Assembly: GCA_013289695.1 (NCBI GenBank)
Contig: JABCZK010000029.1
Coordinates: 1 to 56,304 of the forward strand
Direction: 5' to 3'
Origin: Acidobacteriota bacterium
GTDB taxonomy: Bacteria; Acidobacteriota; Terriglobia; Acidiferrales; UBA7541
Length of the DNA stretch: 56,304 nt
In this document: positions 36,527-44,197 of the stretch, one piece after another
Numbering within the stretch: position 1 is the first letter of the stretch
Layout of the letters: each line of letters starts with the position of its first letter
The notes under the pieces: model-generated
Told to the model about the DNA's origin: nothing
What the model saw: only the letters and a program-made list of their open reading frames with translations
Database searches by the model: none
Made by a program: the position numbers and the translations under genes

Positions 36527-37582
36527 TCAATTACGTTTGCTTTGCGCTGAAAACCAATCCGGGAAAATCAGCTCGATGAGGCCGGGGACCCAGTAGGAAT
36601 AGAATTGCTCGTCGCAGATTTTGTATTTTCCGTATTTCCTTTTGGCGTAGTTGCCCCAGTGGGGTTGGGTGCCGTCGAGATCGGTGAAGCCATACTCGCG
36701 GGCGAGCGCCCAGGAACTGAAGACGCGGCCGGTTTTCTTTTTCACTTGCGGATCCGCGGCGAGCGCTAGCACGGCGCGGCCGATGAAGCGCGGGGATTCG
36801 GAAACCATGAAATCGCCGGCGGAGTCGTTCTGGTCCTTGGAATTCTGGTTCGGACTTTTCGTTTGAGCAACGGCTTTCCAGTTGGCTTCGCGGACTCCGA
36901 AGTGTTCGAGCACTGCTTCCGAACGCAAAAAACCCGGAGTGAGCGCTACAGAAACGATGTTGCGATTGCGCAGTTCGCGGGCCATGGCGAAGGCCAGCCG
37001 TATTGCGGAAATTTTCACCAAGTCGTAGAAAATGTTGCCGCGATAGTAGAAGGCATCGCCATCGGTGATTTCAAAAATGATCGCGCTGCGGCGGCTGAAC
37101 ATCAGTGGAACTGCGAAGTGGGAAGTGATGATGTGCGAATGGATGGCTTGCTGCAACATGCGCAGGCCGTTATCCAGGTTCACTTTCCAGAAGGGCTTGC
37201 CGAACTCGGTGAGCGCGTCGCCGCCCCACACGTCGTTCACCAGAATATCGAGGTGCTTGTGCCGCCGTTTGATTCGTCGAACGAGCTCGCGCACTTGGGC
37301 AGGCTCGGTGTGATCGACGCGTACGGCGATGCCGTGGCCGCCTGCGGCGGTGACTAGTTCGGCGGTTTCTTCGATCGTTTCTGGGCGGCCGGGTGTAGGA
37401 GGCTTGCCCCGCGCGTTTTTTCTGGAACTGCGTCCGGTGCAGTAAACCGTTGCGCCGGCCTCGCCCAGTGCGATTGCAATTCCGCGGCCGGCGCCGCGAG
37501 TGGCTCCGGCGACGAGCGCGATCTTGCCCGTTAATTTTATCTTCGGGGTTTTCTCCGACACCTGCTTATGCGGTCCAGCCAT
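36527..37582 (-). CDS. SDR family oxidoreductase (DHRS1-like)
   Basis: A 351-residue short-chain dehydrogenase, longer than the classical 250. The nucleotide motif GATRGAGRGIA and the CTGRSSRK turn are near the N-terminus; LVNDVWGG replaces NNAG; the SDR Tyr-x3-Lys appears as NIFYDLVK. A C-terminal extension of about 90 residues (EYGFTDLDGTQPHWGNYAKRKYG...) ends the protein. This is the layout of DHRS1-type proteins. Substrate unknown. It reads away from the TetR pair at 38 kb. Confidence 0.85.
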   Translation of the reverse strand: MAGPHKQVSEKTPKIKLTGKIALVAGATRGAGRGIAIALGEAGATVYCTGRSSRKNARGKPPTPGRPETIEETAELVTAAGGHGIAVRVDHTEPAQVRELVRRIKRRHKHLDILVNDVWGGDALTEFGKPFWKVNLDNGLRMLQQAIHSHIITSHFAVPLMFSRRSAIIFEITDGDAFYYRGNIFYDLVKISAIRLAFAMARELRNRNIVSVALTPGFLRSEAVLEHFGVREANWKAVAQTKSPNQNSKDQNDSAGDFMVSESPRFIGRAVLALAADPQVKKKTGRVFSSWALAREYGFTDLDGTQPHWGNYAKRKYGKYKICDEQFYSYWVPGLIELIFPDWFSAQSKRN

Positions 37583-37741
37583 ATACGATCACCACCGCCG
37601 CAAAACTCGTTGCGGAAGAATACTGCAAACTATTTCCTCTGGGGCTAAAGCCCGCTGCAAGCCAAGCATTCATTGTCGCAGCGAAAGCTCCGACCGCCTA
37701 AAAGCCGATTTTTCGCGCAATTTGAAAATGTACAGCGCGGC

Positions 37742-38044
37742 TCAACCCTTGGCAGCCGCGGGCAGCAGCGCTTCGACCAGGGCCGTCCACTCAGCCTCGA
37801 GCGAGGGCCGCTGAAAACTGCGACCGGCGCGTTGATACCAGTAATCGGCGTTCGAGGCGGAGCCTTCCTTGCGGTGCAGGTAGGCGTGGACGGCCATGCC
37901 ATCCACGGTTTCCAGTTCGTCAACCAGGACGTGGGCCTGGGTCCAATCGCCTTTGGCTTCCCACCACAGCGCTGCGAGCGGGGCAGGCAAGCCAGCGCGC
38001 GGCGCTTCATCCGCAAGCGATGCTCTGAATTGTTCGGCGTTCAT
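37742..38044 (-). CDS. Small conserved protein of unknown function
   Basis: A 100-residue protein, rich in alanine and aromatic residues, beginning MNAEQFRASLADEAP. Key sequence is LAALWWEAKGDWTQAHVLVDELETVDGMAVHAYLHRKEGSASNADYWYQRAG. Proteins like this occur in several proteobacteria and acidobacteria, but I know no function. GGAG lies 6 bases before ATG 38044. It is divergent to a TetR-type gene, and its promoter overlaps that gene's operator-like sequences, so it is probably a TetR target. Confidence 0.75.
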   Translation of the reverse strand: MNAEQFRASLADEAPRAGLPAPLAALWWEAKGDWTQAHVLVDELETVDGMAVHAYLHRKEGSASNADYWYQRAGRSFQRPSLEAEWTALVEALLPAAAKG

Positions 38045-38110
38045 TTTCTGCTCCATTTTTCGCTGGCCTGGGCACAGCCACGACGAAGGCGCCGCTGCGG
38101 CAACATCTCA

Positions 38111-38166
38111 ATAGTAAACGGTCATTCAGTAATGTCAAGTGGATAATAAATGGCTATTCAGATAAT
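38111..38166. promoter_or_regulatory. Divergent promoter with TetR operator-like sites
   Basis: For the minus-strand gene, TTGACA (38138-38133), a 16-base spacer and TACTAT (38116-38111). The spacer contains CATTCAGTAATG (38123-38134), an inverted repeat. A related GGCTATTCAGATAAT lies at 38152-38166, 32 bases (three turns) from the first, beside the TetR gene. Confidence 0.6.
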
Positions 38167-38202
38167 CTGGTGGCGGCCGTGCGCCATGCGGCTCGACCGC
38201 AA

Positions 38203-38832
38203 ATGACACCTCGCCCACGTGAAACTTCCGACGCAGAAATCCTGGCTGGCCTCGCGCGGGTGATGCAGCGCCGCAGCCCGGTAGAACTCACTCTAGCCGA
38301 CGTCGCCAAGGAGGCCGGAGTGGTTCCGGCCACGATCATTCAGCGCTTTGGCACGAAGCGCGGGTTGCTGCTGGCCAACTGCAAAGCATGGACCGCGGAT
38401 GTATCGCGGCAATTTGCGGCGGCGCGCGCGAAATATGGCTCGCCGCTCAACACACTCGTGGAGCTATTTGTCGGGTTCAGCGGCTTCGCCGCAACTCCCG
38501 AGTCCATGGCCAACTTTCTGGCGTACCTGCAAATTGATCTGAGCGATCCGGAGTTCCGCGCGGTGCTCCTGCGACAGTTCGAGACCATGCGCGACGAAAC
38601 CAAGAAACTACTCGACGCAGCCGTGGCCGCGCGCGAACTAAAGCCCTGCGACACCGCGGCGCTCGCCCGCTTGGTCGAGCAAGTGAACGCCGGCGCGATG
38701 CTCGACTGGGCCATTTATCGCAAAGGAGGGCTCGCCGCGTGGATTCGTCGCGCGCTCGAAGCCCTGCTCGCGCCCTATCGATTCGGCAAGCTTTGGAAAT
38801 CGGGAGGCATGCGGCGCGGTCGCGCCCGTTAA
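38203..38832 (+). CDS. TetR/AcrR family transcriptional regulator
   Basis: A 209-residue regulator. The helix-turn-helix is TLADVAKEAGVVPATIIQRFGTKRGLLLANC (about residues 25-60), followed by an alpha-helical ligand domain. ATG 38203 is used; a GTG at 38170 would extend it by 11 residues. Neither has a good ribosome binding site. It is divergent from the small gene at 37742, with operator-like repeats between them, so it probably represses that gene and itself. Confidence 0.86.
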   Translation: MTPRPRETSDAEILAGLARVMQRRSPVELTLADVAKEAGVVPATIIQRFGTKRGLLLANCKAWTADVSRQFAAARAKYGSPLNTLVELFVGFSGFAATPESMANFLAYLQIDLSDPEFRAVLLRQFETMRDETKKLLDAAVAARELKPCDTAALARLVEQVNAGAMLDWAIYRKGGLAAWIRRALEALLAPYRFGKLWKSGGMRRGRAR

Positions 38833-38904
38833 GGCGCGTCAGCGCACGGTAACGACTGCGCTGCGCGGTTGCGGCACTCACCGAACGCGGCTGCATCAGG
38901 GGGG

Positions 38905-38931
38905 AGGGCCGCCCCCGGGGGTGGCGGCCCT
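38905..38931. terminator. GC-rich hairpin between convergent genes
   Basis: AGGGCCGCC (38905-38913) and GGCGGCCCT (38923-38931) form a perfect 9-bp stem with a 9-base loop, between the ends of the TetR and TIGR03118 genes. There is no U-tract, so this may be a Rho-assisted or weak terminator. Confidence 0.45.
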
Positions 38932-38963
38932 TCGCGCGGCTGGTTGTTACCGACCGGTTTTCG

Positions 38964-39983
38964 CTACTTCGCGTTAATCACGCCGAACAATCCGGCGAAA
39001 TTATTGTCCGGACCGGCGGTGAAAAAGAGCTGATTGGTGGCACCATCTGCGCCGGTTCCGTCACCAAATTGAATGCCCCAGAGCTGGTCAATGTGGATTA
39101 CGACGCCATTCTCATCCTTCAACGTGCCGACGAACTGGCCGGTGATGGCGTTGAAGGCGTTGATGGTGCCGCTATTGGTGTTGTTTGAGACCAGCAGAGT
39201 GTTACTGAATTCTCCGAAATTTTTCGGAGCTACGGCGAAACCCCAAGGCTGATTCAACGCACCGCCGCTAATGAGCTGCTTCAAGCGCGTTCCGTCTTCG
39301 CCGAAGATATCAACGAAGCCACCACTAGCGCCGGAGTTGGCGGCAAACGAGACGTAGACGAGGCCGCCGAAGTCCTGAATGCCGAAGGCTGAGAAGCCGG
39401 CGGGAAGCGTGGTGTCGGTAACGGACTTTAGGAGCTTGAAGGCGCCGTCGTAGATATCAATCTTGTTGTTGGCATTGTCCACGGCAAGCAGAACATTACC
39501 GGATGGATTGGTGGAGATTGCCAAACCGGTGTAGGAGGCCCCCGGAGTGCTTACGGCAACCATGGCGGCGTTGCGATTCACCGAAGGGACCCAACCGCTG
39601 ATCGTGCCGTCGAGCGTGGCGAACAGGAAGACCGCCTGCCCACCTTTAATCTTAAACTCTGAGGAATTCCCGTTGAAAACGGTGCCCGTGGGCAAACCGG
39701 GACCATCACCCCCTGCGGTGGGAATCAATACGTCCAAGGCCACCTTGGCGCCGTTGCTATCGTAGAGGGTGGACCAGCCGGAGTTGTTGTCGCTGACCCA
39801 CCAAGGGCCGCCCGGCGGGTGAGTGATGCCCCAGGCGTTCACCAGGAGCGGATCCGTCGTTTTTGCGGTTTTTTCCTGGTTCGAGACCAAATTGGTGACT
39901 TGATACTGTGCGCGGGCCAAGCCGGGAACGATCAGCTGTGCGACGGCGAGACACGCAGTGAGAGCGATGGTGCGGACTTGCAT
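38964..39983 (-). CDS. TIGR03118 family exported beta-propeller protein
   Basis: A 339-residue exported protein. A signal peptide (residues 1-25, ending ARAQ) precedes the propeller. The family start YQVTNLVSNQEKTAKTTDPLLVNAWGITHPPGGPWWVSDNNSGWSTLYDSNG is clear, and the sequence shows blade-like repeats (GSAVDNANNKIDIYDG-type, PWGFAVAPKNFGEFSNTLLVSNN, LWGIQFGDG). The family is common in acidobacteria and in soil bacteria; its role is unknown. GGAG precedes ATG at about 7 bases. It is monocistronic. Confidence 0.9.
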   Translation of the reverse strand: MQVRTIALTACLAVAQLIVPGLARAQYQVTNLVSNQEKTAKTTDPLLVNAWGITHPPGGPWWVSDNNSGWSTLYDSNGAKVALDVLIPTAGGDGPGLPTGTVFNGNSSEFKIKGGQAVFLFATLDGTISGWVPSVNRNAAMVAVSTPGASYTGLAISTNPSGNVLLAVDNANNKIDIYDGAFKLLKSVTDTTLPAGFSAFGIQDFGGLVYVSFAANSGASGGFVDIFGEDGTRLKQLISGGALNQPWGFAVAPKNFGEFSNTLLVSNNTNSGTINAFNAITGQFVGTLKDENGVVIHIDQLWGIQFGDGTGADGATNQLFFTAGPDNNFAGLFGVINAK

Positions 39984-40201
39984 TCGAGATTCTCCTTTGT
40001 AGCGGGCCAGTGCGCGATGTTCTACATCGTCTAAGAAGAAATGCTGACCTGCCCGCCGCGAATGTTGCCAGCTGGCCAGGAGCGGGTTGCAACAAGTGCG
40101 TCTGTTTTTTGTAAAATTCTTGTGAAGAGTTGTAAGAACAGAATGCGCGGACTGAAATTAAATTGGTTCGGCTCAGCGGGATCTGCGCCCAACTCCCGTT
40201 T

Positions 40202-41098
40202 TCAACGGGCGCGATTGGAAGCGGAATCAAGCGGCGATTCATGCATGCTGAGGATGTACCAGTGATCATCGGATTTGCGGCAGAGCATCATGCCGCGGCC
40301 GGAGGTGTGAATGTTTGCGGATTCGATGGTGTAGTCGTACAGGCTCCAAACCACGTTGCCGACGGCGCGCTGATCCTTCGTGGTCATGGAAAAATGGACG
40401 CGCGGAGTCAGGCCAAAATACGTTTGGCGAAAATGATTGGTGGCCTGCTCGCGTCCGCGCAACTCTCCGGCGGGGGAGCTGAAGACGAAATCGGGATCGA
40501 AGCAGGCGGCGAGCTTGGCGGCATCCGCGTCGTTGAACGCTTCGGAGCAGGAGTGCATGGCTTGCTCCATTTCCGCGATGACAGTAACTTCGGAAGAACT
40601 GGGCGCGGCGATGCCGAGGCGCGCGACGCTGCGTTGCAGATCAATGGTTACGCCTAGCTGCTCGAGCAGGTCCACGCCGAGGACTCCGTCGAGCGGGGCG
40701 CCGCAGGCTTTGGCTAACGCGGTTAAGTCAATCGCGGGGAGCGTGACGCCGCGCAGAACGTGGCTGCCGAGCTTTAGCTCGCCGATGGAGACGACGCGGG
40801 CGCTGAGCGCGGTGGTTTGATTCCAGGATTGGACGCGGATTTCTTTGGCGTGTCCCGAGACGAATGATTTTTCGTTGAGCATGGACGTGGCTGCGGTGTC
40901 GATCAGGAAGCGCTTGTCGGCGTCGTTGACCTGGACGATTACGACGGGCAGGCGGTCGCAGCGTTGCAGCGGGATCTCGGTGGAATTGGTGTTTGCCGTG
41001 GTATGCGCGGTCTGGGCGTTGGCGCGTTGCGGCTGCACCGCGAACGAGAGCAGCAAGCTCGCGAAAGTGCCCAGGAGCCAACCGGAACTGATCCGCAT
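40202..41098 (-). CDS. Exported retroviral-type aspartyl protease fused to an NTF2/SnoaL-like domain
   Basis: A 298-residue exported protein with two domains. After a signal peptide (ending RANAQ), residues 45-165 form a one-unit aspartyl protease: VNDADKRFLIDTAATSML contains the D-T-A active site, and GAPLDGVLGVDLLEQLGVTID the hydrophobic flap/psi-loop region. Residues 170-290 (EMEQAMHSCSEAFNDADAAKLAACFDPDFVFSSPAGELRGREQA) are an NTF2/SnoaL-like (DUF4440) domain. This fusion is unusual. Its ATG overlaps the TetR stop by one base (TGATG), so it is the second gene of that operon. Confidence 0.85.
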   Translation of the reverse strand: MRISSGWLLGTFASLLLSFAVQPQRANAQTAHTTANTNSTEIPLQRCDRLPVVIVQVNDADKRFLIDTAATSMLNEKSFVSGHAKEIRVQSWNQTTALSARVVSIGELKLGSHVLRGVTLPAIDLTALAKACGAPLDGVLGVDLLEQLGVTIDLQRSVARLGIAAPSSSEVTVIAEMEQAMHSCSEAFNDADAAKLAACFDPDFVFSSPAGELRGREQATNHFRQTYFGLTPRVHFSMTTKDQRAVGNVVWSLYDYTIESANIHTSGRGMMLCRKSDDHWYILSMHESPLDSASNRAR

Positions 41099-41784
41099 CA
41101 CTTCCTCGATTGCGCAGGTGTAGCGACCTGATCAATGCGTTGCAGAATCGCAGCTCTGGCCGAACGGAAAGCATTTTGATCGCGGAAAAGGCGCGAGCTC
41201 CAATTGCCACCCATGGCGAGCGCCTGAATTTCAAATGCGAGTTGGCGCACGTCCACATCCTTGCGGATTTCGCCGGCGGATTGCGCGTCGCGCGCGGCGT
41301 GTTCAAGATTTCCCAGCCATTTTTTCATCAGGCCGACGATGCGCTCGCGGACGCGGCCTGGCCGATCATCAAATTCCAGCGACGCGGCGGAAAAGAAGCA
41401 GCCGCCAGGGAAGGTCTTCTGTTCGCCATAGCAGAGCCAATTTTCGCAAAGTGCGCGCAGCAGGGGGAGCCCGCGAAGTTGCGCGGCGGGGCGGATGACT
41501 TTCTCGACGAAGATGTCGCGCGCTTGGTCCACGACAGCGCATTGCAGATCTTCCTTCGAGCCGAAGTGCGCGAAGAGGCCGCTCTTGCTGATGCGCAGGG
41601 TAGCGGCGAGTTTGCCGATGCTAAGACCTTCGAGCCCTTCGAGGGAAGCGATATTGACGGCCTGGCGCAGGATGGCGCGGCGGGTTTTCAGGCCACGCGG
41701 GCGGCGCGACGGAAGATTCGTGGCTCGAGCGGCGGGGCGCTGCGCGGGCTGCGAAGCTGCAGGGCGTGGGGAGGCGTTTTTCAT
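41098..41784 (-). CDS. TetR family transcriptional regulator
   Basis: A 228-residue regulator. The helix-turn-helix is GLSIGKLAATLRISKSGLFAHFGSKEDLQ near residues 55-82, and the ligand domain has the TetR_C pattern with PGGCFFSAASLEFDDRPGRVRERI. The first 30 residues are a basic, Ala/Pro/Arg-rich arm. It is translationally coupled to the downstream aspartyl-protease gene (TGATG) and probably controls its own promoter, which carries an operator-like palindrome between -35 and -10. Confidence 0.88.
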   Translation of the reverse strand: MKNASPRPAASQPAQRPAARATNLPSRRPRGLKTRRAILRQAVNIASLEGLEGLSIGKLAATLRISKSGLFAHFGSKEDLQCAVVDQARDIFVEKVIRPAAQLRGLPLLRALCENWLCYGEQKTFPGGCFFSAASLEFDDRPGRVRERIVGLMKKWLGNLEHAARDAQSAGEIRKDVDVRQLAFEIQALAMGGNWSSRLFRDQNAFRSARAAILQRIDQVATPAQSRK

Positions 41785-41796
41785 GGCGACTGCGAG

Positions 41797-41826
41797 ATAA
41801 TAGCACGACCGTTCGTTCTATTACAA
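41797..41826 (-). promoter_or_regulatory. Promoter and operator of the TetR-protease operon
   Basis: TTGTAA (41826-41821), an 18-base spacer and TATTAT (41802-41797). The spacer contains ACGAccgtTCGT within AGCACGACCGTTCGTTCT, an imperfect palindrome that would be hidden from polymerase when bound by TetR. Confidence 0.6.
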
Positions 41827-42341
41827 TGCCCATGTGAAGCGGATATATCCGGGCAGGCATCGGCGCTCGAGCCCCTTGGGTCGAGAGCTCCTGGTGCGGG
41901 AGCGAAGCTTACGAGTTGGGATACGGGAGAATTGTTTAGCTTGCTACAGCGTTTCACTGATGGTTCATTCCGCCGCACTAATCTAAATTTCATCGTGCAA
42001 GCGTATCCGGCTGCTGTGAGAAAGCCCCGGCGGTCAAGGCGCAGGGCTGAGACAGCAGAGGTTGTGTGGTCACCGCAGAATCGGTGCTGCGGTGGCCGAA
42101 CAGTCCGCGGACGAAGGCGCGAGGTCTTGGTAGCGGGGTCTCCCGCTGAGCGGGACCGCTATCGGCGATGGTCGCCTCACCAGTGGCGCACTACAGTGCG
42201 GCGCTACCCTTCGATCCGGCGCCGTCCGATCTCCGGGTGAATCGCCCCGCAGGGCGCTTCCCCACAGCAAAATCAAAGGCGCCCAGCTAAAACTGGCCGC
42301 TATATAGCCAAAATCGTGGGACTTAATCACAGGAGAGAAAA
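41827..42341. repeat. Intergenic region with GTAGCGGC-related hairpins
   Basis: No gene was found. GGTAGCGGGGTCTCCCGCT at about 42129 runs into a hairpin with GAGCGGGACC; further arms follow to 42300 (for example GTGGCGCACTAC and GTGCGGCGCTACC). The reverse strand reads GGGTAGCGCCGC and GATAGCGGTCCC, so these are members of the dispersed family in both orientations. CAGGAGAG at 42329-42336 belongs to the next gene. Confidence 0.5.
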
Positions 42342-42845
42342 ATGAACAGGGCCATGGGTCTAATTTTGGCAGTCTTGGCGTTCGCGGTGGTCGCTCATGC
42401 TGACAGAATCGGATACGACGGCGTGGGGCAATTTGTGGGGCGCACGGGGGAGCACTCTTGGCCTCTAGGGTCAACCGCAGCCGCGCTGCAAAGCTCGCAG
42501 CTGCTGGTCGAACCAGGCAAGATCGCGATTCCTGCGGGCACGCGCTTCAGTGGATCGGAAGATTCCGTACGATTGAGTGATGCTGTTTTTTACTCTCACT
42601 TTGCTGACTTCGCGAGTACTGCCGAAGATCGGACTGACCGTGATTCTATCCGGCGCCACCTGGACGGCTTCAGTGACGCGCGAGACGATGGGCGTGGGAA
42701 GCACTTAGGGACCGGGGATCCGGACCCGCCCCACCATACTCTTGGGGTGCAAGAGGTCTCCGAGCCTGGGACGCTCCCGCTGCTGGGGGCGGCCTTCATG
42801 GCGCTAGCGGTTTGGAAACGGCGCAGTGCCTTTGTACGCGGATGA
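42342..42845 (+). CDS. Exported protein with a PEP-CTERM-like C-terminus
   Basis: A 167-residue protein with a signal peptide (MGLILAVLAFAVVAHA). Its C-terminus, EPGTLPLLGAAFMALAVWKRR, is a PEP-CTERM sorting signal: PEP-like motif, hydrophobic helix, basic end. Exosortase would cut there and pass the protein on to the envelope or outside. The middle 80 residues are polar and not recognised, and a frameshift between the signal and C-terminal parts is possible. AGGAGAG precedes ATG. No exosortase is seen in this window. Confidence 0.6.
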   Translation: MNRAMGLILAVLAFAVVAHADRIGYDGVGQFVGRTGEHSWPLGSTAAALQSSQLLVEPGKIAIPAGTRFSGSEDSVRLSDAVFYSHFADFASTAEDRTDRDSIRRHLDGFSDARDDGRGKHLGTGDPDPPHHTLGVQEVSEPGTLPLLGAAFMALAVWKRRSAFVRG

Positions 42846-42860
42846 TTCTGAACGCGTTCG

Positions 42861-44099
42861 TTAGGGGACTTGACAAGTAAGAGTGAGCCGCCGCAGCGCG
42901 CCGCCCGGCCAACCCTCACTGGACAGATGAGTGAAGTAAACGTAGAAAGTGCTGCCGAGAACGTGCGGATCTTCGCCGAGTCCCACGGCGGTGGGATAGG
43001 CTGCGATGGGGCCAAAAATTCCCAGCGACACAGGCAAAGTCCAAGCCAGACTATTCACGGATTCGGAATACCCGAATGTGGTGTCGTTGGAGATGATCAT
43101 TATGTAGCGCTGGATTGCGTCGCTGTAATGGATATCGAGATACCCCTGGTACGCGGATTTCGGGTTGAGGTCGGTGGACGCACCGCCGATTGCGGGTTGC
43201 AGACGCCAATCGCCCTGATAGAACTTTTGGAAGGGGATGGAGTGCGGGTGGGGTGAGGCGAAGGCGGCGTCGAGAACCGAAGATACCAGCGCGCGCGCAA
43301 CCGAGACGTTGGTGGTGGTCGAGGCACCGGCGGGCGTGGTGGTGTGCAGCGTGCCGTTGGCAAGCCAATCTGGAAAATACAGATAGAAATACTTGCGATC
43401 GGCCGAGAGCACGAGCGGGCCATCACCGATTTCGAAGCCGTCGAGACCCACCGCGTAGGCCTGATTAAGGCGAATGATCTCGCCCAAGTCCGTCCAGTGC
43501 AGGCCGTTATCCGTGGACTCGGCCAGGCCAAGAGCAGCGTAGAGCGCGTCATTGGGTAGCTCGGCGTGATAGACGACTAACAGATTACCCGCGCCGGGCA
43601 TGTCTGCCGGAACGCGAAACACCGGCCCGCCGCCCATGTAGCCATAGCTGGGGTAATTAGGGTTAACGGCGGGATCGGGATTTCGAGAGATGCTCACGTT
43701 CTGGGGATCGCCCGAGCCGAGTGGGTTCGCAAGCGTGCCGAACGTGGTGACGACGGATCCGGACTTGTTGTTGCCGACCCACTCACCCCGCCACATCTGC
43801 CGTGCGTGCGAGCCACCATCGCTGGCGAAAAACTCGTAGCCATTTTCCGTTTTGAGCACGCCCAGGGGCGTGTCGGGCCACGCGAAACCGTTATAAGTGT
43901 CGGTAATCGGAGGCTGGGAACGCTGGCCGGCGTCGTAGCGCTGTTGTGGAGATGCGACGACGATATTTGCGGTGATTTTGGGCGTGCAGAGCCTGGTAAT
44001 GGCGGGCTCCGCGGCTTGCGCTGCAACCGGTTTGGGCCAGAAGGCAAGAGCGCTGCACAAAATGAAAAGCGGGGCAGCGAGCTGGGGCTTTCGCGACAT
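42861..44099 (-). CDS. Exported beta-propeller protein, possible glycosidase-like
   Basis: A 412-residue exported protein. A signal peptide (residues 1-28) is followed by blade-like repeats, e.g. YNGFAWPDTPLGVLKTENGYEFFASDGG, GGGPVFRVPADMPGAGNLLVVYHAE, GLAESTDNGLHWTDLGEIIRL and FYLYFPDW. The layout resembles five- or six-bladed glycoside hydrolase or sialidase-like propellers, but I cannot name the family or catalytic residues. Low conservation with known enzymes makes function uncertain. Confidence 0.65.
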   Translation of the reverse strand: MSRKPQLAAPLFILCSALAFWPKPVAAQAAEPAITRLCTPKITANIVVASPQQRYDAGQRSQPPITDTYNGFAWPDTPLGVLKTENGYEFFASDGGSHARQMWRGEWVGNNKSGSVVTTFGTLANPLGSGDPQNVSISRNPDPAVNPNYPSYGYMGGGPVFRVPADMPGAGNLLVVYHAELPNDALYAALGLAESTDNGLHWTDLGEIIRLNQAYAVGLDGFEIGDGPLVLSADRKYFYLYFPDWLANGTLHTTTPAGASTTTNVSVARALVSSVLDAAFASPHPHSIPFQKFYQGDWRLQPAIGGASTDLNPKSAYQGYLDIHYSDAIQRYIMIISNDTTFGYSESVNSLAWTLPVSLGIFGPIAAYPTAVGLGEDPHVLGSTFYVYFTHLSSEGWPGGALRRLTLTCQVP

Positions 44100-44197
44100 G
44101 GGGCCACCTCTGGTCCGGTAATAACACAGGGCTGGAGCGGAAGTCGCGCGGGCAATACTGTTTCCGGCTCCAGAGTTCGAGTTATGTCAGAGTAACT

